Notes: generated by a model from the letters alone, not told the origin. 64,000 nt of DNA from Vreelandella andesensis (GCF_003989795.1 NZ_RZHG01000003.1:124001-188000); one strand, 5' to 3'. Positions 27,907 through 38,218 are shown, counted from the first letter of the stretch. Numbers and translations are program-made.

Positions 27907-29211
27907 TCAACGCAGAACCGGACGGTTTAAAAATACCACTAATGCCCGTGTCAGGTAGTCAACATCCCGAGTGCCTGCTGTTTCACGCACAGAATGCATT
28001 GCCCACTGAGGAAGCCCCACGTCAATCGTTGGCACACCCACCTCAGTAGCCGTAATCGGCCCAATAGTGCTACCACAGCCCATATCTGAGCGAGTAACAA
28101 AAGACTGCACGGGAACATCTGCCTCACGGCACACGTCTCGGAACAGCGCACCCGTGACGCTATTAGTAGCGTAACGCTGGCTAGCATTCACTTTAATGAC
28201 TGGCCCAGCATTAATTGCAGGCCCATGATGCTCGTCATGCTTGTCCTGAAAGTTTGGATGCAATGCGTGAGCGTTATCACAAGAAATCATCAATGATGAC
28301 TGAATCAACTGAATCAGCGACTCTTCCGTCGCGCCCCCCACCTGAGCATTTAAACGCTTTAGCACATCACCCAGAAAAGGCCCCTGGGCACCGCATGCAC
28401 TTGTGCTACCCACCTCTTCATGATCATTGGCCACTAACAAGGCTCCTTGGCTAGCATCGCACTCAAGCATTGCCTCAAGCCCTACAAAACATGACAGTAA
28501 GTTGTCCAGCCGCGCACTGGCAACTAGCTCCTGACGCAGCCCTACCAATGACGGTGGCTGCACGTCGTAAAACCCCAACTCAAAGTCGACCACTTCCACA
28601 GCGCACAAGCCGTGCTGTTCTTCTAACCAGCCCACTAGCAAGTCGCTAAGCTCGGCGTTATCACTCTGCATCACTACGGGCGACATCTGCGTTTGCGGGT
28701 TAATAACACGCCCAGCATTAACCTCTCTGTCTAAATGAATCGCCAAACTAGGCACCATGGCAATCGGCCGATCTATATTAAGCAGCACACTTTCCAAGTG
28801 ACCATCGGCGTGACGCACATGCACACGCCCTGCCAACCCCAGGTCACGATCAAACCAGGGTGCCAATAGCACACCGCCATATACCTGCACCCCTAACTGC
28901 AACCAACCTGCTGCATGCTGGGTGGCATTAGGTTTTAAACGCAGCCCGGGGCTATCTGTATGCGCCCCCAACATACGCAGACTGGTTAACTTCTCAGCAG
29001 GCAGCTGAAATGCAATCACTGACGAATCGTTGCGCGTCACGTAATAACGCTTACCTGGCTTAAGCTGCCAGTTAGTCGTCTCCTCAAGGCGAACAAAACC
29101 CGCCTGCTCCAGGCGCTCAGCCATGCAGCGAGTCGCATGCCAAGGCGTGGGCGACTGGTGCAGAAACTCACACAGCCGCGTTACACGATCTGCGTTGAAA
29201 GCTTCGGACAT
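27907..29211 (-). CDS. apeB: M18-family metalloaminopeptidase
   Basis: 434-residue dinuclear zinc aminopeptidase of the M18 (aspartyl/ApeB) family. Metal-site motifs in order are GAHTDSPGLRLKP, VANDHEEVGS (bridging Asp and Glu) and the C-terminal DMGCGSTIGP with MHSVRE. An AGGA at proper spacing puts the start at 29211, four codons inside a longer ATG frame from 29223. Aminopeptidase specificity (acidic or broad) is not readable. It is divergent from prc. Confidence 0.92.
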   Translation of the reverse strand: MSEAFNADRVTRLCEFLHQSPTPWHATRCMAERLEQAGFVRLEETTNWQLKPGKRYYVTRNDSSVIAFQLPAEKLTSLRMLGAHTDSPGLRLKPNATQHAAGWLQLGVQVYGGVLLAPWFDRDLGLAGRVHVRHADGHLESVLLNIDRPIAMVPSLAIHLDREVNAGRVINPQTQMSPVVMQSDNAELSDLLVGWLEEQHGLCAVEVVDFELGFYDVQPPSLVGLRQELVASARLDNLLSCFVGLEAMLECDASQGALLVANDHEEVGSTSACGAQGPFLGDVLKRLNAQVGGATEESLIQLIQSSLMISCDNAHALHPNFQDKHDEHHGPAINAGPVIKVNASQRYATNSVTGALFRDVCREADVPVQSFVTRSDMGCGSTIGPITATEVGVPTIDVGLPQWAMHSVRETAGTRDVDYLTRALVVFLNRPVLR

Positions 29212-29349
29212 AGAAATCCTCATAACAGTAATGATTGAGTATCACAGGGTAAATGACCTGCTACAATGTTCCCTCGGCCTACGCAACTCATAGGCTATCT
29301 GCGGGTCTAGGGTAGGATGAGTGTACACAAATTCGGGAGAGCTTGACTG

Positions 29350-31449
29350 ATGAGCTTGTTTGCAACGCTTTCGCGCTCGGTTGCCCTTGCTGTGATGCTG
29401 GTAATTACTAGCCCCGCAGCACTGGCGCAACTTGAGCCGACCGACGAACAACGCCAAGCGGCAATGGAAGTAGCGGATTCACTTCGTTATGGACATTATG
29501 CTGATATTAACTTCGACGAGCAGTGGTCAGAGGAGGCTTTCCAACGCTATCTAGACATTCTGGACGGCCAACGCTCCTACCTATTGAACATTGATATTGA
29601 GCCCTATCGCCATCTAGAAAGCGACATGGCAGAAGCGCTTTTCGATGGAGACCTTGACGATGCGTTTGCACTTTATAATCGCCTCAGCGAACGTCACACC
29701 GCCCGCTTAGAGTGGTTACTTAAGCGTCTTGATGAAGGGCTTTCCTTTGAATTCGAAAGCGATGACCGCTTAGAAGTCGATCGTGAAGATGCCCCTTGGG
29801 CAACCCTCGAGAGTGAATTAGACGAACTGTGGCGCAAACGGCTCAAAAACGATGCACTGACACTTGCCCTTTCCGACCAGGATGACGAGCAAATAGAAAG
29901 TAATCTGCGTCAGCGTTATGAAGGGCAACTCTCACGTTTACGCCAGTCTGAGTCAGAAGACGTCTTCGGGTTAATCATGGCAGCAGCATCTAGTTCGATC
30001 GACCCCCACACCGGCTACCTCTCCCCTCGCCAAAGCGAATCGTTTGATATTCAAATGAGCCTTTCACTTGAGGGTATCGGCGCACTACTTCAAGCCGACA
30101 GCGAATACGTCAAAGTATCTAGCCTAGTACCCGGCGGCCCTGCCGACCGTGCTGGCGTGCTTGAACCCGCTGACCGAATCATTGCCGTCGGCCAAGAAGA
30201 AGGCGATATGGTCAATGTGGTGGGCATGCGCCTAGACAATGTCGTTGACCTGATTCGTGGCCCTAAAGGCTCCGTCGTACGCTTAGACGTAGTGCCCGCC
30301 CAAGCGGTGGACATGACCCGCTCACAAATTGTTGAAATTACCCGCGATACTGTCAGCCTGGAAGATCAGGCAGCGAAAAGCGAAGTAATTAACATTGAGC
30401 GAGATGGCAAACCTCATCGCATTGGCGTGATTGACGTTCCGACGTTCTACGTCGATTTCGATGCCTGGCAAGCAGGCGAAGAGGAGTACCGCAGCACCAC
30501 CCGCGACGTCGCCCGAGAAATCGAAAGCCTTAAAAAAGAAGGCGTTGAAGGGATTGTTCTAGATCTTCGCAACAACGGTGGCGGCGCACTTCAAGAAGCT
30601 AACTCATTGATAGGCCTATTTATCGACCGGGGCCCCACCGTCCAGGTTCGTGATGCCCAAGGTCGTATTCAGCTCTATGGCGATACCGAAGCGGGCACGT
30701 TTTATGATGGACCGCTGACCGTATTGGTTAACCGCCTTTCTGCTTCAGCATCAGAGATTTTTGCCGGCGCCATTCAAGATTATGGCCGCGGCATCGTAGT
30801 GGGCACCCCCACCTTTGGCAAAGGAACCGTGCAAACGCTGAATGACCTTAGCCACGGGCAAATTAAGCTTACCCGCGCCAAATTTTACCGAATTTCAGGC
30901 GACAGCACTCAAAACCGCGGCGTTAAACCCGATATTATTTTCCCTAGCCTGATTGACCCAGAACGTATCGGCGAAAGCAGCCTTGATAACGCACTTGCGT
31001 GGGATACCGTACAGAATGTTCAATATCGCCGCTACGGCTCCCCAGAGAATGCGCTCGCAGAACTGATTTCTCAACACGAAGAACGCGCTAAGGAAAACCC
31101 TAACTTCCGGTATCTAGAGCGCCAGTCCGCCCTAGCCCGCCAGTTACGTGAACAGCACACCAGCGTTAGTCTAAACCGCGAACAGCGCCAGCGAGAGCTG
31201 GAAGCTCAAGAAGCCGAGCAGCTTTCACTTGAAAACCAACGCCGTCGCGCCTTAAACCTATCGGAACTGGACGAGTGGATGGACGCACGCAGCGATAGTT
31301 CGCAGCCCGAAGGCAGTGAAGCAGACACTGCTAATGAGGATGATAAGGATGAAAACATGCCGGCTGACCGCGCCCATGTACTAGAGGCTGCCGAAATCTT
31401 ACTCGACTATGCCAACCTTCAGGGCTCACAGAGAATGGCTAAGCGTTAA
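29350..31449 (+). CDS. prc: Carboxy-terminal (tail-specific) protease Prc
   Basis: 699-residue periplasmic S41 serine protease that trims the C-termini of envelope proteins such as PBP3 and degrades tagged proteins. The signal peptide is about 1-26 (ends AALA). The N-terminal helical domain is followed by a PDZ domain (about 230-320) and the catalytic core. S466 and K491 form the dyad, with D477, in LSASASEIFAGAIQDYG...TFGKGTVQ; spacing is identical to E. coli S430/D441/K455. A DUF3340-type C-terminal domain contains charged helices and an acidic insert (about 655-675). A GGGAGAG ribosome site precedes it. Confidence 0.95.
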   Translation: MSLFATLSRSVALAVMLVITSPAALAQLEPTDEQRQAAMEVADSLRYGHYADINFDEQWSEEAFQRYLDILDGQRSYLLNIDIEPYRHLESDMAEALFDGDLDDAFALYNRLSERHTARLEWLLKRLDEGLSFEFESDDRLEVDREDAPWATLESELDELWRKRLKNDALTLALSDQDDEQIESNLRQRYEGQLSRLRQSESEDVFGLIMAAASSSIDPHTGYLSPRQSESFDIQMSLSLEGIGALLQADSEYVKVSSLVPGGPADRAGVLEPADRIIAVGQEEGDMVNVVGMRLDNVVDLIRGPKGSVVRLDVVPAQAVDMTRSQIVEITRDTVSLEDQAAKSEVINIERDGKPHRIGVIDVPTFYVDFDAWQAGEEEYRSTTRDVAREIESLKKEGVEGIVLDLRNNGGGALQEANSLIGLFIDRGPTVQVRDAQGRIQLYGDTEAGTFYDGPLTVLVNRLSASASEIFAGAIQDYGRGIVVGTPTFGKGTVQTLNDLSHGQIKLTRAKFYRISGDSTQNRGVKPDIIFPSLIDPERIGESSLDNALAWDTVQNVQYRRYGSPENALAELISQHEERAKENPNFRYLERQSALARQLREQHTSVSLNREQRQRELEAQEAEQLSLENQRRRALNLSELDEWMDARSDSSQPEGSEADTANEDDKDENMPADRAHVLEAAEILLDYANLQGSQRMAKR

Positions 31450-31452
31450 GCC

Positions 31453-31482
31453 ACTACTGACTACTGTACTACTGACTACTGT
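31453..31482. repeat. Two perfect tandem copies of a 15-bp unit
   Basis: ACTACTGACTACTGT occurs twice in a row, three bases after the prc stop and before its terminator. Confidence 0.85.
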
Positions 31483-31486
31483 TAGA

Positions 31487-31516
31487 AGCGCCGACCTACG
31501 GATCGGCGCTTTTTTA
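31487..31516 (+). terminator. Terminator after prc
   Basis: AGCGCCGA, eight-base loop, TCGGCGCT then TTTTTT. It also faces the end of arsR on the minus strand. Confidence 0.85.
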
Positions 31517-31527
31517 TTTCCTAACAG

Positions 31528-31890
31528 TTAACATAACGCTGCTCGCCGAGTCGGTCGGTCTCCCATTTTTGCTAGTCGCAGAGTCAGCGCATGGAGACGT
31601 ACCGCACTACCTTCAGCACCCGCTTCGATAATTTCTTGTGCCCATCCTGGTAGCTCAGGTGACAAGCGGTAGTAAACCCACTGCCCTTCACGCTGATCGA
31701 TAAGCAACCCACACTGGCGCAACTGGGCCAAATGACGCGACACTTTAGGCTGCGATTCTTCCAGTGCATACGTCATTTCACACACACAAAGTGACTGCTC
31801 TTTGGCGATCAAGAGCACCAGCATTAACCGCGTTTCATCACCTAGACACTTAAATACCTGCAGCGCATGCAGGCTGGCAGCTTTTCCCAC
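31528..31890 (-). CDS. ArsR-family metalloregulator
   Basis: 120-residue winged-helix repressor. FKCLGDETRLMLVLLI begins the DNA-binding domain, and the recognition helix is in ESQPKVSRHLAQLRQCGLL. C35-V-C37 in SLCVCEM is the ArsR arsenite/antimonite site (ELCVC motif). A GTG at 31890 preceded by AGGAAG is chosen; a second GTG six bases upstream is possible, and the frame continues further upstream without a ribosome site. No arsenate reductase or efflux gene is nearby, so it is an orphan regulator here. It is convergent with prc. Confidence 0.85.
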   Translation of the reverse strand: MGKAASLHALQVFKCLGDETRLMLVLLIAKEQSLCVCEMTYALEESQPKVSRHLAQLRQCGLLIDQREGQWVYYRLSPELPGWAQEIIEAGAEGSAVRLHALTLRLAKMGDRPTRRAALC

Positions 31891-32103
31891 GGACACCTTC
31901 CTAAACAATGAGTAAATGAAACAATCTATACATCCCTGACCGTCAGACACAAAAAATCACTCAGGATGCCATAGAGCATTGAGTGTTATCATAAACATCA
32001 AATAAACAATAAGCAGTAGATACGTGAAGCAGTCGATTCACGCTAGCGGCTGCGCGAATATCGTTCAAAAGATAAATAGAATATAACGTAAGAAGAAACT
32101 AGA

Positions 32104-32179
32104 TGGCTCCCCGAGCAGGACTCGAACCTGCGACCCAATGATTAACAGTCATTTGCTCTACCAACTGAGCTATCAGGGA
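32104..32179 (-). tRNA. tRNA-Asn (GTT), copy 3 in transcription order
   Basis: 76-base cloverleaf with CCA encoded, anticodon loop CTGTTAA (GTT) and T-arm with GGTTCGAGTCC. Its acceptor is TCCCTGA/TCGGGGA, with a T5-G68 wobble, unlike the two neighbours which read TCCTCGA/TCGAGGA. All other positions appear identical. Confidence 0.95.
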
Positions 32180-32218
32180 ACGTTTACCGTAAACGGTAAT
32201 TAGTGCAGAACAGCAATT

Positions 32219-32294
32219 TGGCTCCTCGAGCAGGACTCGAACCTGCGACCCAATGATTAACAGTCATTTGCTCTACCAACTGAGCTATCGAGGA
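32219..32294 (-). tRNA. tRNA-Asn (GTT), copy 2
   Basis: 76-base cloverleaf, acceptor TCCTCGA/TCGAGGA fully paired, anticodon GTT, CCA encoded. It lies 39 bases from copy 3, so the two are almost certainly processed from one transcript. Confidence 0.96.
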
Positions 32295-32363
32295 ACATTA
32301 CATTTTGCTGCTGTGTCTAGAGTGAAGCCACTAAGAAATCAAGCGTAGCTCGATTTTATACGT

Positions 32364-32439
32364 TGGCTCCTCGAGCAGGACTCGAACCTGCGACCCAATG
32401 ATTAACAGTCATTTGCTCTACCAACTGAGCTATCGAGGA
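32364..32439 (-). tRNA. tRNA-Asn (GTT), copy 1
   Basis: 76-base cloverleaf, apparently identical to copy 2, first after the promoter at 32460-32487. A 69-base spacer separates it from copy 2. Confidence 0.96.
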
Positions 32440-32459
32440 ACTGCGTAAACACGGTGCGT

Positions 32460-32487
32460 AGTATACTGATAGAAACGCTCGGGTCAA
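32460..32487 (-). promoter_or_regulatory. Sigma-70 promoter of the tRNA-Asn cluster
   Basis: Reading the minus strand: TTGACC, 16 bases, TATACT. The -10 box is 20 bases before the first mature tRNA base, which fits a short 5' leader. Confidence 0.75.
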
Positions 32488-32636
32488 GCATCGATTACAG
32501 TTGAACGCTAGCCCCAGGTTTCTTGTATCCGTATAATGCCCATACTCAATGGCAGCACGTTACACTGCCTATTACGATTGCATTCATGTTTTCATTCATC
32601 CCTCGTCCCCCGACGACTCATAGATGACAGGTACCG

Positions 32637-33980
32637 ATGGCGAAGAAGCTCTTTATCAAAACGCACGGCTGCCAAATGAACGAGTACGACTCCTCGCGTA
32701 TGGCAGATCTGCTCGGCGAATCTCACCAGCTGGAATTGACCGATAACGAAAAAGAAGCTGACGTTATCTTGTTGAACACCTGCTCTATTCGCGAAAAAGC
32801 GCAGGACAAGGTGTTTCATCAACTGGGTCGCTGGAAAAAGCTAAAAGACGCCAATCCTGACTTGGTGATTGGTGTTGGCGGCTGTGTGGCAAGCCAAGAA
32901 GGTGAAGCGCTGCGCAAGCGCGCACCTTTTGTCGACATGATTTTTGGTCCGCAAACGCTTCATCGCGTGCCCAAAATGCTGGACGCGCGCAGTAACAATC
33001 AGATTGCGGCTGTCGACGTCACTTTCCCAGAAATCGAAAAATTCGACCATCTGCCACAACCGAAATCTGACGGCGCAACCGCCTTTGTGTCTGTCATGGA
33101 AGGCTGCTCGAAATACTGCACATTCTGTGTGGTGCCCTACACCCGTGGCGAAGAAGTTTCTCGCCCCTTTGAATCGGTTATTGATGAAGTTATTCACTTA
33201 GCCGACCAAGGAGTGCGAGAAATTAACCTGCTTGGCCAAAACGTGAATGCTTATCGCGGTGAAAACGACGATGGCGATGAAATCGATCTCGCCGAGCTAA
33301 TCGCCTGCGTCGCCGCAGTGGATGGCATTGATCGGGTGCGTTTTACGACGTCTCACCCAGTGGAGTTTACCGATAGCCTGGTAGACGCCTTTGCTGACAT
33401 TCCTGAATTGGTAAGCCACTTACATCTACCCGTACAGTCAGGCTCTGATCGTATTTTAAGCGCAATGAAGCGCGGCCATACCGCAGAAGAATACATCGAG
33501 AAGATGGAGCGTATTCGTGCCAACCGCCCGGACATTAGCTTCTCTTCTGACTTTATTATCGGCTTCCCTGGCGAAACGGAAGAGGATTTTGAAGCAACGA
33601 TGGATCTGATTCACCGTATCGGCTTTGATCACTCTTTCAGTTTTGTTTACTCAGCACGCCCCGGCACCCCAGCGTCTGGCTTGCCGGATGAAACACCGGA
33701 AAGTGTCAAAAAGCAGCGCCTCGCTATTTTGCAGGAGCGGATTCTGCAGCAGACTGCTCAAATCAGCCGCCGTATGGTAGGCACTACCCAGCGAGTTCTG
33801 GTATCCGGATTCTCGCCGAGAGACCCTGGTCAACTCTCAGGGCGCACTGAAAATAACCGCGTGGTTAACTTCCGTGCAGCCAATCCAACAGAATTGATCG
33901 GTTACTTTGTAGACGTGGAGATTACCGAAGCGCTGCCCAACTCATTGCGCGGTGACCTCGCCTCTCCCGAGCGTTATTAA
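32637..33980 (+). CDS. miaB: tRNA-2-methylthio-N6-isopentenyladenosine synthase MiaB
   Basis: 447-residue radical-SAM methylthiotransferase adding the 2-methylthio group to i6A37. The N-terminal auxiliary cluster Cys are C12 (HGCQMN), C49 (LLNTCSI) and C83 (VGGCVAS). The SAM cluster is C157-x3-C161-x2-C164. A C-terminal TRAM domain starts at about residue 380. The start follows a weak ribosome site (GACAGG). First gene of miaB-phoH-ybeY-corC-lnt. Confidence 0.96.
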   Translation: MAKKLFIKTHGCQMNEYDSSRMADLLGESHQLELTDNEKEADVILLNTCSIREKAQDKVFHQLGRWKKLKDANPDLVIGVGGCVASQEGEALRKRAPFVDMIFGPQTLHRVPKMLDARSNNQIAAVDVTFPEIEKFDHLPQPKSDGATAFVSVMEGCSKYCTFCVVPYTRGEEVSRPFESVIDEVIHLADQGVREINLLGQNVNAYRGENDDGDEIDLAELIACVAAVDGIDRVRFTTSHPVEFTDSLVDAFADIPELVSHLHLPVQSGSDRILSAMKRGHTAEEYIEKMERIRANRPDISFSSDFIIGFPGETEEDFEATMDLIHRIGFDHSFSFVYSARPGTPASGLPDETPESVKKQRLAILQERILQQTAQISRRMVGTTQRVLVSGFSPRDPGQLSGRTENNRVVNFRAANPTELIGYFVDVEITEALPNSLRGDLASPERY

Positions 33981-34051
33981 CTGCTCGCTTATCCTAGGTA
34001 ATTGCCCCGGCACGGCTGGGGCAGTAAGCTGAGTCTCACATACACCAACTA

Positions 34052-35146
34052 ATGGGTTTCTTACTCTTGAGCCAGCCATCACCTCAGGCCAATCGCATTA
34101 TCACCCTAAGCCTTGAACCCAATGATCCGCAGCGGCTTGCCAGCCTTTGCGGCCAACAGGACGAGCACCTAAAGCTGATTGAAAGCCGCCTGGACGTGAC
34201 CTTGCGCAATCGCGGCAATGTGTTCCAGCTGGCCGGTGCCGCCAACCGCATCAAAGCCGCTGCTAACGTACTTGAGCACCTTTATCGTGAAACGGCGGCA
34301 GAAGAGCTTGAAGCAGACACGGTTCACTTATTCCTTCAGGAATCTGGCTTAGAAGCGCTAGAAGAAGAGGATGATAGCGATATCAGCGGCGACGACGTGA
34401 TTATGCGTACCCCGCGTACGATGATTAAGCCTCGCGGGCTTAATCAGCAGCGCTACGTACAAAGCATTCGCGAACACGATATCAATTTTGGTGTTGGGCC
34501 TGCGGGTACGGGAAAAACATACTTGGCGGTGGCGGCGGCGGTAGAAGCGCTAAATCAGCAGGAAGTGCGGCGTATTCTACTGGTACGCCCGGCGGTAGAA
34601 GCAGGCGAAAAGCTCGGTTTTTTACCCGGTGATCTTGCCCAGAAAATCGACCCTTACCTGCGCCCGCTCTACGACGCCCTGTATGAGATGATCGGCTTTG
34701 AGCAGGTCGCCAAGCTTATTGAGCGTCAGATAATCGAGATTGCCCCGCTGGCATATATGCGTGGGCGTACGCTGAATAACGCCTACATCATTCTGGACGA
34801 AAGCCAAAACACCACCCCAGAGCAGATGAAGATGTTTCTGACGCGGATTGGCTTTGGCTCAACGGCGGTCATTACCGGTGATATTACCCAGGTGGACCTT
34901 CCACGTGGACAGCGCTCCGGCCTTTCTCAGGTGCTGGATGTTCTTAAAGACACCCCTGGCATCGGCGTGACCCACTTTGCTGCGAAAGATGTTGTGCGTC
35001 ACCCGCTGGTTCAGCGGATCATAGAGGCCTATGACGAGTTTGAATCCGAACAGGAAGTGCAAGAGCGCGCTCGCCGTGAAGTACGCCAGCAGGAGCGAGA
35101 GGCCCGCATGCAAGCGCTTGAACGCGCAGGAGAGTCACCACGATGA
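34052..35146 (+). CDS. ybeZ: PhoH-family ATPase YbeZ
   Basis: 364-residue P-loop protein of the PhoH/YbeZ family, which partners YbeY in rRNA processing. A KH-like N-domain (about 15-100) is followed by Walker A GPAGTGKT at 149-156 and the Walker B/helicase-like [15 protein letters not shown]. The C-terminus is a charged helix rich in Arg and Glu. The ATG at 34052 lacks a clear ribosome site; an in-frame TTG at 34067 (beginning [10 protein letters not shown]) is an alternative. The end overlaps ybeY by four bases. Confidence 0.92.
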   Translation: MGFLLLSQPSPQANRIITLSLEPNDPQRLASLCGQQDEHLKLIESRLDVTLRNRGNVFQLAGAANRIKAAANVLEHLYRETAAEELEADTVHLFLQESGLEALEEEDDSDISGDDVIMRTPRTMIKPRGLNQQRYVQSIREHDINFGVGPAGTGKTYLAVAAAVEALNQQEVRRILLVRPAVEAGEKLGFLPGDLAQKIDPYLRPLYDALYEMIGFEQVAKLIERQIIEIAPLAYMRGRTLNNAYIILDESQNTTPEQMKMFLTRIGFGSTAVITGDITQVDLPRGQRSGLSQVLDVLKDTPGIGVTHFAAKDVVRHPLVQRIIEAYDEFESEQEVQERARREVRQQEREARMQALERAGESPR

Positions 35147-35604
35147 GTGACATCGTGATTGACCGCCAGGCGGCCATCAATGAGCCGTTGCTTCCTACCC
35201 TTGAACAGCTCACCCACTGGGTGAGCTGCGTCTTTTCACGGCATCCGGATGATGAACGCTTAGAGTTGACGATTCGCTTTGTGGATGAAGCGGAAAGCCA
35301 AGCGCTCAATCGAGATTATCGGGGTAAAGACAAATCAACCAACGTGCTCTCGTTCCCTTTTGAGAATCCGCCTGGTATTTCCCTTCCTTTGCTAGGCGAC
35401 CTGATTATTTGCCATGCCGTTGTGGCCCACGAGGCCAGCGAACAGCAGAAGCTTCTTGAACATCATTACGCGCACATGGTGGTACATGGCACGCTGCACT
35501 TAATGGGTTACGACCACATTAAAGAGCAGGAAGCAGACGAAATGGAGCAGCTTGAACGTGAGCTCCTTGCTAGTCTCGATATTGCTGATCCTTATCACGA
35601 GTAA
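35143..35604 (+). CDS. ybeY: Endoribonuclease YbeY
   Basis: 153-residue zinc-dependent RNase needed for 16S rRNA 3'-end maturation and ribosome quality control. The metal motif [11 protein letters not shown] supplies H115, H119 and H125, as in E. coli (H114/118/124). It is coupled to the PhoH gene through an ATGA overlap, matching the known YbeY-YbeZ partnership. Confidence 0.96.
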   Translation: MSDIVIDRQAAINEPLLPTLEQLTHWVSCVFSRHPDDERLELTIRFVDEAESQALNRDYRGKDKSTNVLSFPFENPPGISLPLLGDLIICHAVVAHEASEQQKLLEHHYAHMVVHGTLHLMGYDHIKEQEADEMEQLERELLASLDIADPYHE

Positions 35605-35724
35605 GCTGTTACCCTGGCCAATAATTATTTTTAGGGTGGTGTATCCCCCCACTCAATGATAAAACGACAGTCGGTTTACCCGCAGCTACCTTCATATAGC
35701 TGTCTGCACATGCTGTTTTGACGT

Positions 35725-35766
35725 ACTGTTTGCACATAACTATCTGCACATAACTATTTGCACGTA
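35725..35766. repeat. Three tandem copies of a 14-bp unit upstream of corC
   Basis: ACTGTTTGCACATA, ACTATCTGCACATA, ACTATTTGCACGTA. A degenerate fourth unit (AGCTGTCTGCACAT) lies just upstream. The array ends 18 bases before the corC start. Confidence 0.85.
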
Positions 35767-35784
35767 ATAGAGAGATTAGACGCA

Positions 35785-36678
35785 ATGAGCGAAGACCGAT
35801 CGAGCAACTCAAATCAAAAATCCTGGCTCGAGAAACTCTTTGGCGCCCTTTCCGGAGACAATGACGAACCTAGCTCGCGCGATGAGCTAATGACGTTTTT
35901 ACGCCACACCGCAGGAAAACTGAAGCTTGATCAAGACGCCATCATGATTATTGAAGGCGCGCTTGAAATTAGCGATCAGCAGGTGCGTGAAATTTTGATT
36001 CCCCGCTCTCAAGTGTCGGCCATTGCCCTTGACCAAACCAGCGATGGCTACCTGCCATTAATTCAAGAAACCGGTCACTCCCGCTACCCGGTCATTGGCG
36101 AAAATCTTGACGATGTCAAAGGCATCCTGCTGGTTAAAGACCTGCTTCCTCTGCTCTCTCAAACGCAAGAAAGTCGCGATGCCTTTAAGCTAGAAGACGT
36201 CTTGCGCCCGGCAATGTTCATTCCTGAGTCCAAACGTTTAAACAGCTTGCTAAAAGAATTCCGTGATACCCACAACCACATGGCAATCGTAGTGGATGAG
36301 TACGGCGGCACAGCCGGTATAATTACCATTGAAGATATTCTGGAGCAGATAGTCGGGGATATCGAAGATGAGCACGATACCGATGAAGAGGACGATATCC
36401 GCACGCTGGAAAACGGCCACTTCGCCATTCGAGCCCTCACGCCAATTGAAGATTTCAACGAACGTTTTGGCACCGAATTTTCTGATGATGAATTCGATAC
36501 GGTAGGAGGTCTTGTGATGCAGCAATTTGGTCACTTACCAGGCCGTGGCGAACATACCAGCCTGGGCGGCTGGCGGTTCATCATCCTTAATGCTGATAAT
36601 CGGCGCATACGGTTGCTGGAAGCTTATCGCGATGACGAAAGTGAAAACGCTACCGATAGCGATGATCGCGACAACTAG
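35785..36678 (+). CDS. corC: HlyC/CorC-family transporter-associated CBS protein
   Basis: 297-residue soluble CorC-type protein linked to Mg2+/Co2+ efflux. Two CBS domains (about 65-190, including ILIPRSQVSAI and HNHMAIVVDEYGGTAGIITIEDILEQIVGDI) are followed by the CorC_HlyC FAD-like domain (about 210-285). The ATG at 35785 follows AGAGAGATTAG. A TTG at 35758 would add nine residues but falls inside the tandem array. It is followed closely by lnt, the usual partner. Confidence 0.93.
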   Translation: MSEDRSSNSNQKSWLEKLFGALSGDNDEPSSRDELMTFLRHTAGKLKLDQDAIMIIEGALEISDQQVREILIPRSQVSAIALDQTSDGYLPLIQETGHSRYPVIGENLDDVKGILLVKDLLPLLSQTQESRDAFKLEDVLRPAMFIPESKRLNSLLKEFRDTHNHMAIVVDEYGGTAGIITIEDILEQIVGDIEDEHDTDEEDDIRTLENGHFAIRALTPIEDFNERFGTEFSDDEFDTVGGLVMQQFGHLPGRGEHTSLGGWRFIILNADNRRIRLLEAYRDDESENATDSDDRDN

Positions 36679-36715
36679 CCAACCGCCCACTTCAACCTGC
36701 CGATAGGATATCACC

Positions 36716-38173
36716 ATGGGGTTGACGCCCACCTTTGCACTACAGCTGCTGGCTGCCCTCGTGGCCGGCGGCTTTACGACGCTTACCGCTTCACCGTTTG
36801 AATTATGGTGGCTTGGGCCTATCGCCATTGGTCTACTCTATGCTGGCCTGCACACCTTAAGCCCCGCACAAGCAGCGCTAAAAGGCTGGCTATACGGCGT
36901 AGCACTGTTCGCCAGCGGAACATCGTGGGTGTATGTGTCTATTCATGATTACGGCTACACCGGGGTTCCCCTCGCTGTATTTCTGACTACTTTGTTTGTA
37001 ACCGTATTAGCGCTCTTTTTTGCCGGTACGTTTTGGCTTTATCGTCGATTTTGCAGCCCGCGCTGGGCACTGGCTAGCTTTGCAGGCGCCTGGGTGCTGG
37101 GGGAAGTGCTACGCACCTATTTGTTTACCGGTTTTCCGTGGCTACTGGTTGGCTCCAGCTATGTGGATTCACCGCTGGCTAATTGGGCGCCGGTAGGCGG
37201 CGTTTATCTGCTTTCCCTGCTGGTCGTGCTCACAGGCACTTTAGGTGCTGAATTGTTGCGACGCCAATGGTGGACAGCGCTGCCGCTCGCCGCTATCTGG
37301 CTTGCCCCCTTGGCACTGCCTTCTCTCTGGACGACACCAGCGAGCGAGCCCACTCGCGTTGCGCTACTTCAGGGTAATCTACCCCAGCTGTTAAAGTGGA
37401 CCCCCGAAGGCCAGCGCGTAGCGGCAAATACCTACAGCGATTTAACCCGCCGCGTCGCGGATGAAGCCGATCTTATTTTATGGCCCGAAACCGCCCTGCC
37501 GATGATCGACAACCAAGCTCGCCCGGTATTGGAACGCGTTCAAGCCAACTTACCGCCAAGCACAGCGCTGCTTACCGGCATTGTCCAACTCGACGAGAAC
37601 AACCGTTATTTCAATAGCGTGATTGGTGTTGGCAATGTCGAGGGCAGCTATCAAAAAGAGCATCTAGTTCCGTTTGGCGAATATCTGCCACTTGAAAGCG
37701 TACTGCGAGGTGCCATCGACTTCTTTGACCTACCAATGTCGAGTTTTTCTAAAGGCGCCTCTGAGCAAACGCCGATGCAAGCTGCTGGTGTCACAATTGG
37801 CAATGCCATTTGCTATGAGATTATCTACCCACAATTGGTGGCACGCCGTGCAGCAAACAGCGATGTAATTGTGACGGTATCTAATGACACTTGGTTTGGC
37901 GCCTCCATTGGCCCGCACCAACACCTGCAAATGGCCCGCCTGCGCGCACTAGAGAATGGTCGTTATGTAGTGCGCGCTACCAGCAACGGCATTACCGCCA
38001 TTATTAACCCCCGTGGCGAGGTGGTCGATAGCGCAGCACAATTTGAAACCACTTACCTCACCGGCGAATTTTACGCCATGAAAGGGGTAACGCCTTTTAA
38101 CCGCACCGGCAGCTGGCCTGCGTGGCTATTCGCTGGTCTGATACTGTTGCCGGGGTTAATACGCAAGCGTTAA
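36716..38173 (+). CDS. lnt: Apolipoprotein N-acyltransferase
   Basis: 485-residue inner-membrane enzyme that adds the third acyl chain to lipoproteins. About six N-terminal transmembrane helices (to about residue 205) and a short C-terminal one flank a nitrilase-like periplasmic domain. The catalytic triad is E258 (WPETALP), K314 (QKEHLVPFGEYLPL) and C366 (NAICYEIIYP). AGGATATCACC precedes the ATG. It completes the corC-lnt pair and serves lipoproteins such as LolB and the TPR protein in this window. Confidence 0.95.
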   Translation: MGLTPTFALQLLAALVAGGFTTLTASPFELWWLGPIAIGLLYAGLHTLSPAQAALKGWLYGVALFASGTSWVYVSIHDYGYTGVPLAVFLTTLFVTVLALFFAGTFWLYRRFCSPRWALASFAGAWVLGEVLRTYLFTGFPWLLVGSSYVDSPLANWAPVGGVYLLSLLVVLTGTLGAELLRRQWWTALPLAAIWLAPLALPSLWTTPASEPTRVALLQGNLPQLLKWTPEGQRVAANTYSDLTRRVADEADLILWPETALPMIDNQARPVLERVQANLPPSTALLTGIVQLDENNRYFNSVIGVGNVEGSYQKEHLVPFGEYLPLESVLRGAIDFFDLPMSSFSKGASEQTPMQAAGVTIGNAICYEIIYPQLVARRAANSDVIVTVSNDTWFGASIGPHQHLQMARLRALENGRYVVRATSNGITAIINPRGEVVDSAAQFETTYLTGEFYAMKGVTPFNRTGSWPAWLFAGLILLPGLIRKR

Positions 38174-38218
38174 TTAAGAAAAACGTAGCTAACGTTGCGC
38201 GTAGCCAAGCAAATATCT

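Noticed and set aside
34003..34023. Hairpin TGCCCC...GGGGCA after miaB as a terminator
   Set aside because: No U-run and a nine-base loop; miaB and the PhoH gene may be co-transcribed.
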